Shown here in pieces: positions 49,379 to 58,029 of a stretch of 64,000 nt of DNA. The translations under genes and the position numbers were made by a program. The notes beneath the pieces are model-generated. The model worked only from the letters and a program-made list of their open reading frames with translations. It made no database searches and was not told the origin of the DNA. Origin of the DNA: Candidatus Aramenus sp. CH1 (lineage in GTDB: Archaea; Thermoproteota; Thermoprotei_A; Sulfolobales; Sulfolobaceae); NCBI GenBank assembly GCA_022678445.1, contig JALBWU010000007.1:139501-203500 (forward strand). Direction: 5' to 3'. How positions within the stretch are numbered: the first letter of the stretch is position 1; every line of letters starts with the position of its first letter.

Positions 49379-49466
49379 GCCACCGGCGGGATTCGAACCC
49401 GCGACCACCGGCTCTCCTGCTGTACCTTACAAGGCCGGCGCTCTAGCCGGGCTGAGCTACGGTGGC
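49379..49466 (-). tRNA. tRNA-Thr (TGT) with anticodon-loop intron
   Basis: 88 nt. Acceptor stem GCCACCG/CGGTGGC, T arm GCGGGTTCGAATCCCGC, anticodon stem CCGGC/GCCGG. Removing about 14 nt (AGGTACAGCAGGAG) restores the 7-nt loop CTTGTAA with anticodon TGT. The intron is at the usual 37/38 site. A TATA-like ACTTTAATTC lies upstream near 49490. Confidence 0.9.
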
Positions 49467-49526
49467 ATGAAATTAGTTGCCATTTTTGGAATTAAAGTTT
49501 ACTTCGCTTTCCACTAGGCAAAAAAT

Positions 49527-49616
<90 letters not shown>

Positions 49617-49662
49617 GTAGTTATATTCGTCCAAGAGTTAAAAATTTTGTGCGGTTTACTGG

Positions 49663-50409
49663 TCAACACTGGACGTAAGTGTGCATGAAGTTCTCCCAGA
49701 TCAGCGGGATTAGGGCCTTTGTCCTAAAGTTGTATACGTCTATCTCCACTTCGTTCTTCATGGGCCCGCTCCTCTTAGCGTTGACCTTTACCTCAAGAGG
49801 GTCGGAGAAATAGGCCATGGCGTACTTTAGGCTCTCGTACTGTGGGGGGTTGTCGCAGTTAGCAATGATCCTCGCGTGCTTAGCGTCTTGGATCTCGAAG
49901 TCGGCCACGCAGTTGGAGGTGGTCAAGTTGCTCAACATCTCTGAAAACAGTTCCTCCGGGGTGTAGGGTATCTCGGACGCCCTAACCCCTAATGGGGGAA
50001 GGAGGAGCTTTACCGGGTTTCTGTGGTTTTTCACCTTTCTCAGGACTAGGTCGAAGTAGATGAAGATGAAGAGCTCCCCGCATAGCCTCAGCTTGCTGAC
50101 CTTGGTCTCGCCTAGGAGGCCGAAGTCCTCTGAGACCTTTCCCAAGTACTTGGAGATGTCCTGTTCCCTCACGTTCTGCCTCGAGACTACTAGCGTCTTG
50201 CAGGAGACAAAGTTCTTTATCTTGTCGTCCTTGTAGAACTCAACGATGTAGGCGTCGAATTTCCTGCTTCCGGCCTTCTTCAGCGTGCTCTGGACGAGCC
50301 AGTAAAGGAAAGACATCTCAGGGTTCTTGGATATGACAAGCCACTCTCCTAGTTCGTCCCTTAAGTTGATGTCCTTGGGGTTGGCATTCCTCCTGAGAAA
50401 GTCAAACAA
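49663..50409 (-). CDS. Hypothetical protein, 248 aa
   Basis: A soluble alpha/beta protein with no signal peptide or membrane segment; several cysteines (C74, C110, C166 region, C189, terminal C248) without metal-motif spacing. Start TTG 50409 (MFDFLRRN), about 38 bp after a TATA-like GGTTTTAAAG. I do not recognise the family; the composition and codon use match the neighbours, so it is probably a genuine gene. It lies between tRNA genes and stands alone. Confidence 0.7.
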   Translation of the reverse strand: MFDFLRRNANPKDINLRDELGEWLVISKNPEMSFLYWLVQSTLKKAGSRKFDAYIVEFYKDDKIKNFVSCKTLVVSRQNVREQDISKYLGKVSEDFGLLGETKVSKLRLCGELFIFIYFDLVLRKVKNHRNPVKLLLPPLGVRASEIPYTPEELFSEMLSNLTTSNCVADFEIQDAKHARIIANCDNPPQYESLKYAMAYFSDPLEVKVNAKRSGPMKNEVEIDVYNFRTKALIPLIWENFMHTYVQC

Positions 50410-50720
50410 AAGTTGTACCCTCAGTATTCTGTTGGCACCAAACTTTAAAACCTTGTAATATCAAAGGACGGCCCGTCAAAGAGGCCGTTTTAGGTAAGGC
50501 CAAGGCGGTACTCACGCTAGACCTTAAGGTGGGGGTGTCCTTCAATCCCTCTTTGAGTTAAGGAGCTTATATACATGTGAGATAGAGTGTGCGATAACTC
50601 TGGGCTAATAGAGGTAGTAGCCTTAGGGCAATTACCAGTTAGTAGCCATCTTAGCTGTCGCTTTTAGGAAAGCGCTAAATACTTTCAGTATAGGGGTGGG
50701 AGTGTGGGGGAGTATCCTAG
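50410..50720. other. 311-bp non-coding region with promoter-like element and hairpins
   Basis: No ORF of note apart from an unassigned open frame on the plus strand ending at about 50560. An inverted repeat ACGGCC/GGCCGT followed by TTTT is at about 50468-50490. A plus-strand TATA-like AGCTTATATACA near 50578 has no gene behind it; downstream are two adjacent small hairpins (CGCTTT/AAAGCG with loop TAGG, then ATACT/AGTAT with loop TTC) and a repeated TAGTAGCC. It could encode a small RNA on the plus strand. The TATA box of the 50409 gene is also here (minus, near 50447). Confidence 0.35.
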
Positions 50721-50793
<73 letters not shown>

Positions 50794-50947
50794 ACATAAA
50801 GATACAACACCGGTAACTAAAAAGCTTACTTTCCGCTTAAGGCAAGCGACTCTAGATAGGACGTGCTGAGCCCACCTAGGGCTAAATATAGTAACATCAG
50901 AACGAGGCTTCGGGGCAACGCAGAATGGGTGGACGTACGTGGTTACC

Positions 50948-52404
50948 TTATACCCTACTGCCTCTCCCCCTCAGTACCCACAGCACCAATAGGACTAGCA
51001 AGCTGGCAATTCCGATAGGTAGGACGTAGAGGAGCCCCCATAACCACAACAAGTAGTTGACTACCGAAGCCCCTACGCTACCTATGGTAGCAAGGTGGCG
51101 TTTGCCCTTATCGGCTAGGAGGTATACGATCCCCGTTATGGCGAAGTACACGGCAAAGCCCAGCAGGGTTCGGGAGGTGGGCGAAGACCCATTAGTTATA
51201 GTTGACGTCGATGAGGTCGTAAAGGACGTCTAAGTGGAGCTGGCGTTAAGTACTAGGCTGTTCTGCGTGGTTAGGTTTGTCGCTACTATTATCGTGCTGG
51301 TCCCCGCGTTAAGGTACGCTGACACTTGAACGACTTTGTAGGGCTGAGAATAATTGACTTACTGTACATTTAAGGGCTGTCCATTTACGAAGACGCTTAC
51401 GTTGTTGTACGTGGTCTCTAGGTAGAGAGTAATGCAATTGGCGTTACTCGTGTATATGTCAATTGCCAGAGCCGTGCAGTTCCATTTGACGTCTGTCATA
51501 AGCTTCGGTTTCCCATGTTGTTGGCGTAGAACGGGTATAAGTTGGGGGTTGATAGACGAGTCAGCTTCGATAGCGGCTATACCCCACGACTGGGTCTCCG
51601 AACTAACTGGAAGTCAGTAGGCTGGTTGTTACCTACGAGGAGCTCCAACACGTCCAAGTAGTTGTACTGTACTCCAACGCCGTTGAGGAACCTAACAGGG
51701 TCTAGGTGGGGAAGCTCGTTGAGCGCATCAAAGTCCACGTAAAGCTCCTCTGAAGGGACTTTAAAGAACGACAGCCCGGTTAAGTTTAGGTAAGTCCTTG
51801 CGCTGTTGGCTATGACTACCTTGGAGCCGTTAGTTACGTTTCCGGTAAAGCCCTCTCAGAGAGGGTTCTGTCCATCAGACCCACTGTCGATTATGAAGTC
51901 CTCCATCCCTTGGTAACCAAGACCCCGTCGGGTAACCTGACTACAATGGGCGAGAGGTACGCCAGGGGCATTGCGATGTTGTAGCGAGTCGAGGCAGAGA
52001 AGTTCATGTATAAGAGGTTATCCCCAGGGTTTTAAACCAGTTTATCCACGTGTTAAAGCCCAGTCTCTGTAGGGTACTCGAAGTGCTTTATGAACGACCC
52101 GTTGATGTCGACCTCATGTAGGAACTGCAATATTGAGTTAACGCGTCTCGGATACGTCTGCCAATACTGGGGACAGCCTGCAGAAACTTAGCCTGGTCGT
52201 CGAGTCAGAAGTTGTTGTTCGCTTTGTGCGATTCGTAAAACTCGTACGAGCCTGTTAGCGACTTTGACTAGAGGTTCTTTACCTCTGTGATGGCTGCTTG
52301 GGACAACTATTGCAGAAGGGGGAGCTGAAGGGCACTTTGTAACAGCTGGGAGAACTGTCCCCATTACTGTGAGGAGTAGAAGGGGAAAGAGAGAGCCTAC
52401 TCAT
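50948..52404 (-). pseudogene. Decayed gene for an exported, N-glycosylated, C-terminally membrane-anchored protein
   Basis: Read on the minus strand in shifting frames this is one protein of about 480 residues: a signal-peptide-like start near 52404, a helical part (AAITEVKNL, YEFYESHKANNNF), then a beta-rich ectodomain (FLNGVGVQYNYLDVLELLVG; YTSNANCITLYLETTYNNVS) with about ten N-x-S/T sites, a Ser/Thr-rich stalk (SFTTSSTSTITNGSSPTS) and two to three C-terminal membrane helices. The last 67 codons (50948-51151) are intact. Upstream there are at least five in-frame stops and several frameshifts. The stalk plus C-terminal anchor is common in Sulfolobales surface proteins. Identity unknown. No transposon ends are seen. 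Confidence 0.75.
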
Positions 52405-52441
52405 ACCTCACCACTTGAGTTCGCTGGCCCATCAAGGAGAT

Positions 52442-52466
52442 GTGGTGCGGGGGAACCCCCGCCACA
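52442..52466 (-). repeat. GC-rich hairpin directly after tRNA-Glu
   Basis: The 7-bp arms GCGGGGG and CCCCCGC are separated by only AA (plus strand), extended by TGTG/CACA after a 2-nt bulge. It starts 2 bp after the tRNA-Glu discriminator base on the minus strand. It may be a transcript-end or processing structure; crenarchaeal terminators are usually U tracts, so its role is unclear. Confidence 0.55.
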
Positions 52467-52569
<103 letters not shown>

Positions 52570-52698
52570 ACTGTGATAATAATTGAGAACTTAGATTTAA
52601 AGTTTTCTTGTACTAACGATCTACGCTTCGTCCTACTGTAACGTGCTGACATCGGGCTTGTGTCACGCTTAAATTTCCCCGTTTCCACTTATTTTTCG

Positions 52699-53298
52699 AT
52701 GGTTTTATACGTTACCTTGAGGTCTCCGCAAGAGGACTGGACCAGGGGGATTGACTGGACTAAGAACTCCTTGATCGTGCTTGACGTAAAGGAGTCCAAC
52801 GGGTTGGCTAGGCTCCTCGCGGAGTTCAAGGGCGACGAGGGAGCTCTCCAAAAGCTCAACGGCAAGTTTACAAAGGTCTCCAAGTTCAAGTACCTCGGCA
52901 CCATAGAGCTAGACACTCCCGTCGAGAGGATACTCTCCGGTTACATAATCCTAAACGGAGTTGTGTGGCCAGAAGAGGTCAGATGGACGGTTATACTAAG
53001 CGACTACGCTGAGCTGAAGAGACTCCTCAGGGAGTTCGTGGACAAGAAGATTGAAGTAAAGATAATCCGGGTCGTGAAGGCGAAGTCGCAGGACGTGCTG
53101 ACTGCAAGGCAAGAGCAGATCTTGAAGATAGCCTTTGAAGCAGGTTTCTTTGACTACCCAAGGAAGATAAAGATACAAGAGTTAGCTGAGAAGCTCAACA
53201 TGAGCGTCTCCAACTTGTCCGAGATCCTCAGAAGGGCGGAGAAGAACGTCATAAGCAACTACTTGGGGGAAAAGGACTTTGATCCACGGAGGGGGTAG
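52699..53298 (+). CDS. Bat-type helix-turn-helix transcription regulator
   Basis: 199 aa from ATG 52699. The C-terminal HTH_10 (bacterio-opsin-activator) motif is clear: LTARQEQILKIAFEAGFFDYPRKIKIQELAEKLNMSVSNLSEILRRAEKN. The N-terminal 130 residues are a sensor-like alpha/beta domain (GLARLLAEFKGDEGALQKL). A TATA CGCTTAAATTT near 52672 gives a leaderless start at 52699. The target is unknown; its end overlaps the CobD-like gene by 20 bp, so it may regulate that operon. Confidence 0.85.
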   Translation: MVLYVTLRSPQEDWTRGIDWTKNSLIVLDVKESNGLARLLAEFKGDEGALQKLNGKFTKVSKFKYLGTIELDTPVERILSGYIILNGVVWPEEVRWTVILSDYAELKRLLREFVDKKIEVKIIRVVKAKSQDVLTARQEQILKIAFEAGFFDYPRKIKIQELAEKLNMSVSNLSEILRRAEKNVISNYLGEKDFDPRRG

Positions 53299-54280
53299 GT
53301 GGGAAAGGGGGAGGCCACCGGAGGTCAAGGACTTCAGCGTTAACTTGAACCCCTTAAGCACTCCTGCTTTCCTTGAGGAGCTAATCGAGGAGGCGGTGAA
53401 GAGGGGAGTTCACAAGTTCTATCCTGACGACTACTCATCCCTTAAACAGGTAATTGCAGAGGTGTATGGCGTAGACCCAGGGCTGGTGGGCGTGTTCAAC
53501 GGGGCTATGGAGGCAATAAGGCTCCTGGGAAAGGGCTTTTCTGTGCCGGAGCCCAACTTCGTAGAGTACCCGAGGTCGTCAATATACTTTGCGGAGGAGG
53601 TAGGCGACTCCTTCCGCTTCCCCATCAGGGGAGAGAAGGTGATAATTTCCAACCCCAATAACCCCACAGGGGCAGAGGCTTCCTTTAACGAGGTTCTCTC
53701 CGCCCTCCAGCTAGGGAAGGAAGTAGTGGTGGATGAGTCCTTCGCCGACATAAGCCCAGTCAAGAGCTTCGCTAAGTACGTGGAGGAGTTCCCCAACCTC
53801 CTCGTAATCTCTACTTTTACCAAGTCGCTTTCCGTTCCTGGTCTGAGGATAGGGTTCACCTTGGGGGCTAAGTCGAGGGAGCTGGAGGCAAAGGCTATCC
53901 CATGGAGGGTGAACTCCATTGCCTACTACGTGTTCTCGAACGTGGACCCCAAGGAGGTCAGGAGGTTCTTTGCAGAGAGTAGGAGGAAGGTGGAGGGGCT
54001 TTTGACTATCTACTCCTCCAAGAAGTTACCGGGTAAGGCATACCGCAGTAGGGCCCCGTTCTTCCTGTGGAGGACACCTTGCACCTCTAGGGACGTCGTC
54101 CAGTACTTATTAGGAAAGGGGTACCTAGTGAGGGATGCCAGCAACTTCGTTGGTCTGGACTCTCACTACATCAGGGTAGCCCTAAAGGACGGGTTTGAGG
54201 ATATAATACAATTTGTATTAAATCTCTGCGAAAATTACCAAAGGGTTTTAAAGGGAAGTTTCAAAGTTTTAGAGAGATGA
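53279..54280 (+). CDS. CobD-like PLP enzyme (threonine-phosphate decarboxylase/HisC family)
   Basis: 333 aa. Starts (TTG 53279) with IHGGGRWERG, the HGG opening of L-threonine-O-3-phosphate decarboxylase, which makes aminopropanol phosphate for the cobamide lower loop. PLP motifs: NPNNPTGA, VVDESFADISP, and the Schiff-base Lys in STFTKSLSVPGLRIGF. HisC is the alternative, but the N-terminus favours CobD. No other cobamide gene is nearby. Shorter than enterobacterial CobD (about 364). Coupled to the HTH gene before and the GtrA gene after (4-bp overlap). Confidence 0.75.
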   Translation: MIHGGGRWERGRPPEVKDFSVNLNPLSTPAFLEELIEEAVKRGVHKFYPDDYSSLKQVIAEVYGVDPGLVGVFNGAMEAIRLLGKGFSVPEPNFVEYPRSSIYFAEEVGDSFRFPIRGEKVIISNPNNPTGAEASFNEVLSALQLGKEVVVDESFADISPVKSFAKYVEEFPNLLVISTFTKSLSVPGLRIGFTLGAKSRELEAKAIPWRVNSIAYYVFSNVDPKEVRRFFAESRRKVEGLLTIYSSKKLPGKAYRSRAPFFLWRTPCTSRDVVQYLLGKGYLVRDASNFVGLDSHYIRVALKDGFEDIIQFVLNLCENYQRVLKGSFKVLER

Positions 54281-54708
54281 GCAGACTGCTTAAGTACGCG
54301 GTAGTCGGCGGACTAGGTACATTGGTGAACGAGGGCGTCGTCCTCTTTACGGCAAAGTTGCTCCCCCTTTCAGTTTCCCTTGCCCTCGCAATAGAGGTGT
54401 CAATCCTCTTTAACTTCGTCTTGAACGACTTTTGGACCTTCAATGACAAGAGGACTGGGAGCGTTTGGAGGAGGTTGGGCAAGTTCCACCTCTCCTCCCT
54501 CTCCGGCGGAGTGGTGCAGTACATTGTTGTGGTGGCCCTCCTAATTGCGGTGCTACACTTCGGCAACTTAACGGAGATCTTGAGCGTCCTCTTCTTCTCC
54601 TCTTTTGTGAAGTTGCAGTCCATCTTGCTTGGCGCTATCAACTTCGTTGGCATAGCGTCGGGGTTTCTGGTCAGGTTCCTCACTAGCGTCAAGTTTGTGT
54701 GGTCTTGA
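54277..54708 (+). CDS. GtrA-family membrane protein
   Basis: 143 aa with four predicted membrane helices. The GtrA pattern is seen: LLKYAVVGGLGTLVNEGVVLF, then the conserved FNFVLNDFWTF. GtrA proteins are thought to move or bind lipid-linked sugars (undecaprenyl- or dolichol-type) across the membrane. Here it may serve surface glycosylation. Starts in a 4-bp overlap with the CobD-like gene and overlaps alaX (convergent) by 20 bp. Confidence 0.85.
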   Translation: MSRLLKYAVVGGLGTLVNEGVVLFTAKLLPLSVSLALAIEVSILFNFVLNDFWTFNDKRTGSVWRRLGKFHLSSLSGGVVQYIVVVALLIAVLHFGNLTEILSVLFFSSFVKLQSILLGAINFVGIASGFLVRFLTSVKFVWS

Positions 54709-55396
54709 CGGTGTAGTAGACCCTCTTCCTCCCCTTCCCCCTGTTCTCTACCTTTAGGATCTGGATCTCCCCTATCTCCCTCGTGTTCTTCACGTGTGGC
54801 CCCCCGTCTGCTTGGATGTCCACTCCGGGGATTTCCACTATCCTCCAGACTGGCACCTCTGGGGGGTTCCTGCCCATCAGCTTCACTATCCCGGGTATCA
54901 TCATTGCCTCCTCCCTTGGGAGGAAGTACACCTTTACCTCTATCCCCTTCTTGGCGACCTCGTTGGCCTCCCTCACTATTTCAGCTAGGACGCTCTTGTC
55001 CTCCACGTTGAAGTCGTCCTTAGCGTACTCTGGCGTAATGCTGCCTCCAGTAACCATCGCGTTGTACTTGCTGAAGGCTATGGCCGAAATTATGTGGGAG
55101 GCGGTGTGCAACCTCATCATCGCGTACCTTCTCTCCCAGTCTATCACTCCCTTTATTACCGCCCCCTCCGGCACCTTTTCCTCGACCTTGTGGACTATTT
55201 CCCCGTCTTTCCTCTTGACCTCAGTTACCTTGTACTCCTTTCCCTCAAAGATCAGCTTTCCCACGTCGTTCTCTAGCCCTCCCCCGCCTGGGTAGAAAGC
55301 AGTCTTGTCCAACACTACCCCTTCCTCCGTTGACTTTACTACCATAGCCTCGAACTCCCTCACGTACGAGTCCTTTAAGAACAGTTCCTCTGTCAT
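54689..55396 (-). CDS. alaX: Alanyl-tRNA editing protein AlaX
   Basis: 235 aa from ATG 55396; an upstream frame to 55453 overlaps the TATA box (CTTTAAATT near 55424), so it is unlikely to be translated. Free-standing editing domain that hydrolyses Ser- or Gly-tRNA-Ala. Zinc ligands include H-x3-H in LHTASHIIS; the third site reads QADGGPHVKN, where AlaRS and many AlaX have Cys (CGGTH). GGGGLEND matches the glycine-rich motif. Near serine metabolism only by distance. Confidence 0.9.
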   Translation of the reverse strand: MTEELFLKDSYVREFEAMVVKSTEEGVVLDKTAFYPGGGGLENDVGKLIFEGKEYKVTEVKRKDGEIVHKVEEKVPEGAVIKGVIDWERRYAMMRLHTASHIISAIAFSKYNAMVTGGSITPEYAKDDFNVEDKSVLAEIVREANEVAKKGIEVKVYFLPREEAMMIPGIVKLMGRNPPEVPVWRIVEIPGVDIQADGGPHVKNTREIGEIQILKVENRGKGRKRVYYTVKTTQT

Positions 55397-55626
55397 CGTT
55401 AACTGTTTATTCTCCGGGAATTTAAAGGGGTTTGTCCTCTTTTGTATTCCCATAAAAGCCTTTACCCGTTTCCAGTCCCCCTTAAACGCGAAAATACCTC
55501 CTCATTACCCTCCGTTCACCAACTTCCAGGAGGAGTGAAAACGTCCTAGGAAAACGTCGGTTGAGAAGGGCACCATATTACATTTCTTGACTCTTAAAAG
55601 CCAAACAGAACAATATTGTAGTTAAG

Positions 55627-56262
55627 ATGCTCGGTAAAAACTTCCAAAAGTATTGGGCTGGATCGGAAGAAAAGGCCATTTGGGGAGGAGTAAAGGGCGT
55701 ATTTAAGGGGAGGCAGCCCCTTAAGTACAAGCTCGTTCAAGCTCACTACCAGTTGCGCTCCATGATAAGCAGGCTCGACGCTTACATAGGGAGGATGCAG
55801 GAGAGGGACAAGATACTCTTTGAGAGGGTCGTTGAGGCGCAGATGGCTAAGGACACAGCAAGGGCAGCGATGTACGCAAACGAGGTGGCTGAAATAAGGA
55901 AGATAAGCAAACAGCTGTTGATGACGCAGATAGCCCTTGAGCAGGTGGAGCTAAGGCTCGAGACCGTTAGCGAGATAGGCGATGTCTTTGTGAACCTAGT
56001 GCCAGTGGTGGGAGTGATCAACGAGCTGAGAGGAGTGTTGAAGGGAGTTATGCCGGAGCTATCCGTGGAGTTAGGTGCCCTAGGAGAAGGGCTACAGGAG
56101 GTGGTAGTGGAGGCCGGAGACTTCGCAGGAGCCTACTCGTACTCCTCGGCGCCAACTGCGGAGGCAAGGAAGATTCTGGAGGAGGCATCTGCCATTGCAG
56201 AGCAGAAGATGAAGGAGAAGTTCCCCGACCTTCCTGCAGCCACCCTAACCCAAAAGGCATAA
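55627..56262 (+). CDS. cdvB1: ESCRT-III-like division protein, CdvB1 type
   Basis: 211 aa. Helical ESCRT-III core nearly collinear with the copy at 11199-11858 (shared [12 protein letters not shown]-type start, [64 protein letters not shown]). No winged helix. Sulfolobus CdvB1 and CdvB2 act together in constriction and scission after CdvB is degraded. A TATA CTCTTAAAAGCC near 55594 fits a short leader. B1 rather than B2 by elimination and context (upstream of trpS); sequence alone does not decide. Confidence 0.85.
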   Translation: MLGKNFQKYWAGSEEKAIWGGVKGVFKGRQPLKYKLVQAHYQLRSMISRLDAYIGRMQERDKILFERVVEAQMAKDTARAAMYANEVAEIRKISKQLLMTQIALEQVELRLETVSEIGDVFVNLVPVVGVINELRGVLKGVMPELSVELGALGEGLQEVVVEAGDFAGAYSYSSAPTAEARKILEEASAIAEQKMKEKFPDLPAATLTQKA

Positions 56263-56298
56263 AAACGCTTTTTTATTCTACTCTGTATCCTCATTTTT

Positions 56299-57447
56299 GT
56301 GGAAGGCGAAAATTACACTGTTACTCCTTGGGAAGTTAAGGGTAAGGTGGACTACGACAAGCTCATAATCCAGTTTGGTACACAGAAGGTCACCGAGGAG
56401 CTGAAGCAGAGGATATCGAGGCTAGTTGGAGGAGACCTTCACGTAATGTTGAGGAGGAACGTGTTCTTCTCCCACAGAGACCTCGACCTAGTCCTAAAGG
56501 ACTACGAGGAGGGGCGCAGGTTTTTCCTCTATACGGGGAGGGCGCCCTCACTAGGGATGCACATAGGCCACCTCATCCCCTTCATATTTACCAGGTGGCT
56601 CCAGGAGAAGTTCAAGGTAAATCTCTATATAGAGATCACAGACGACGAGAAGTTCATGAGGAACGTTGACTACACGCTGGACCAGACGAGGCAGTGGGCC
56701 TACGAGAACATCTTGGACATAATAGCTGTCGGCTTCGACCCAGACAGGACTTTCATCTTCCAGGACACGGAGTACATAAAGAACATGTACCCCATAGCCG
56801 TTAAGATAGCAAAGAAGCTGACCTTCAACGAGGTAAAGGCGACCTTTGGGCTGGACACCTCTTCTAATATTGGCATAATCTTCTACCCTGCCCTCCAGAT
56901 AGCCCCGACTATGTTCGAGAAGAGGAGGTGCTTGATCCCTGCAGGTATCGACCAAGACCCCTACTGGAGGCTCCAGAGGGACATAGCGGAGAGCCTTGGT
57001 TATTACAAGGCAGCGCAGATACATAGCAAGTTCCTCCCACCGCTCACGGGACCAGAGGGGAAGATGAGCTCCTCAAACCCGGAGTCCGCCATCTACTTGA
57101 CGGACGACCCAAAGACTGTCGAGAGGAAGATCATGAAGTACGCCTTCTCCGGTGGCCAGCCAACAATTGAGCTCCACAGGAAATACGGCGGTAACCCAGA
57201 CATCGACGTGCCTTTCCAGTGGCTCTACTACTTCTTTGAGCCCGACGACAACAGGATAAAGAAAATAGAGGAGGAGTATAGGTCTGGGAAGATGCTCACG
57301 GGGGAACTAAAGCAGATCCTAATAGAGAGGCTAAACGAGTTCCTGGAGCAACACAGGCAGAAGAGGGAGGAAGCTAAGGACAGGGTAAGGCTGTTCAAGT
57401 ACGAGGGCAAGTTAGCTACTGAGATGTGGAATAAGATTCATGAGTAG
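56299..57447 (+). CDS. trpS: Tryptophanyl-tRNA synthetase
   Basis: 382 aa. Class Ic synthetase of the archaeal/eukaryal type: HIGH motif GMHIGHLIPF, KMSKS motif GKMSSSNP, with LTFNEVKATFGLD and IPAGIDQDPYWRLQRD. Start GTG 56299, 36 bp after cdvB1. It charges tRNA-Trp, the sink of the trp operon product. The last 32 bp overlap the convergent three-HTH gene. Confidence 0.95.
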   Translation: MEGENYTVTPWEVKGKVDYDKLIIQFGTQKVTEELKQRISRLVGGDLHVMLRRNVFFSHRDLDLVLKDYEEGRRFFLYTGRAPSLGMHIGHLIPFIFTRWLQEKFKVNLYIEITDDEKFMRNVDYTLDQTRQWAYENILDIIAVGFDPDRTFIFQDTEYIKNMYPIAVKIAKKLTFNEVKATFGLDTSSNIGIIFYPALQIAPTMFEKRRCLIPAGIDQDPYWRLQRDIAESLGYYKAAQIHSKFLPPLTGPEGKMSSSNPESAIYLTDDPKTVERKIMKYAFSGGQPTIELHRKYGGNPDIDVPFQWLYYFFEPDDNRIKKIEEEYRSGKMLTGELKQILIERLNEFLEQHRQKREEAKDRVRLFKYEGKLATEMWNKIHE

Positions 57448-57868
57448 GCTTGTAAATGTTTAGTTTCTTTAAGTAATACACTACAAGGTTTGTGGAGACG
57501 TCTAGCTGTTTGGCTATCTTGTAGATGGACGCCCCGCTCTTGTACATTTCCTCTATCACCTTGATCTTGTCCTCGCTCAACCTCCTCTTCCTCTTTACGA
57601 GGCCGTACCTCCTCAGTATCCTGAGTACAGTGTTGGAGTTCACTCCAAGCTCCTTGCTTATCCTGTTTGCGCTGTAGCCCTTCTTCCCCAGCTCTACTAT
57701 CTTTTCCTCGGTCTCCTTGGGCAGTTTCCCCCTGAACTGGACCCCCGCGTCCTTGAGCAGTTTCCTAGCCCTAGAGTAGCTGAGGTTTAGCTGTTGGGCT
57801 ATCTTCCTTATGCTCATCCCTGCCTCGTACAGCTCCTTAGCCTTCCTAATCATTTCCTCCTCTTGCAT
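57416..57868 (-). CDS. Protein of three tandem helix-turn-helix units
   Basis: 150 aa made of three similar about 45-residue recombinase/homeodomain-like HTH units: residues about 5-45 (YEAGMSIRKIAQQLNLSYSRARKLL), 50-95 (GKKGYSANRISKELGVNSNTVLRIL) and 98-142 (YKSGASIYKIAKQLDVSTNLVVYYL). There is no catalytic, ligand or oligomer domain. Such units are found at transposase/resolvase N-termini and in archaeal regulators. Basic overall; presumably binds an extended DNA site of about three half-sites. Overlaps the trpS end by 32 bp. Confidence 0.8.
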   Translation of the reverse strand: MQEEEMIRKAKELYEAGMSIRKIAQQLNLSYSRARKLLKDAGVQFRGKLPKETEEKIVELGKKGYSANRISKELGVNSNTVLRILRRYGLVKRKRRLSEDKIKVIEEMYKSGASIYKIAKQLDVSTNLVVYYLKKLNIYKPTHESYSTSQ

Positions 57869-58029
57869 AATTATGCCTCTCCACTATGCTCTTTAAATTT
57901 TTTCCAAAATCTTTTTTAATACATGACGCATTTTCTCGTCTCATACAAAATAAAAATTCTTAATGTTGAATTTTTTATGTTATTGGGTAATTTTGAAAGC
58001 TTTTAAGCGGAGTTGGAGATGCTGATGTA

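Noticed and set aside
50462-50560. Open frame ending in LTLDLKVGVSFNPSLS as a TnpB/transposase relic
   Set aside because: I could not match it to a transposase motif, there are no terminal repeats or target duplications, and about 35 codons is within chance.
55540-55580. Direct repeat AAAACGTC before cdvB1 as an operator
   Set aside because: Two 8-bp copies lie well upstream of the TATA box and are not shared with the cdvB2 or cdvA upstream regions; chance is likely.
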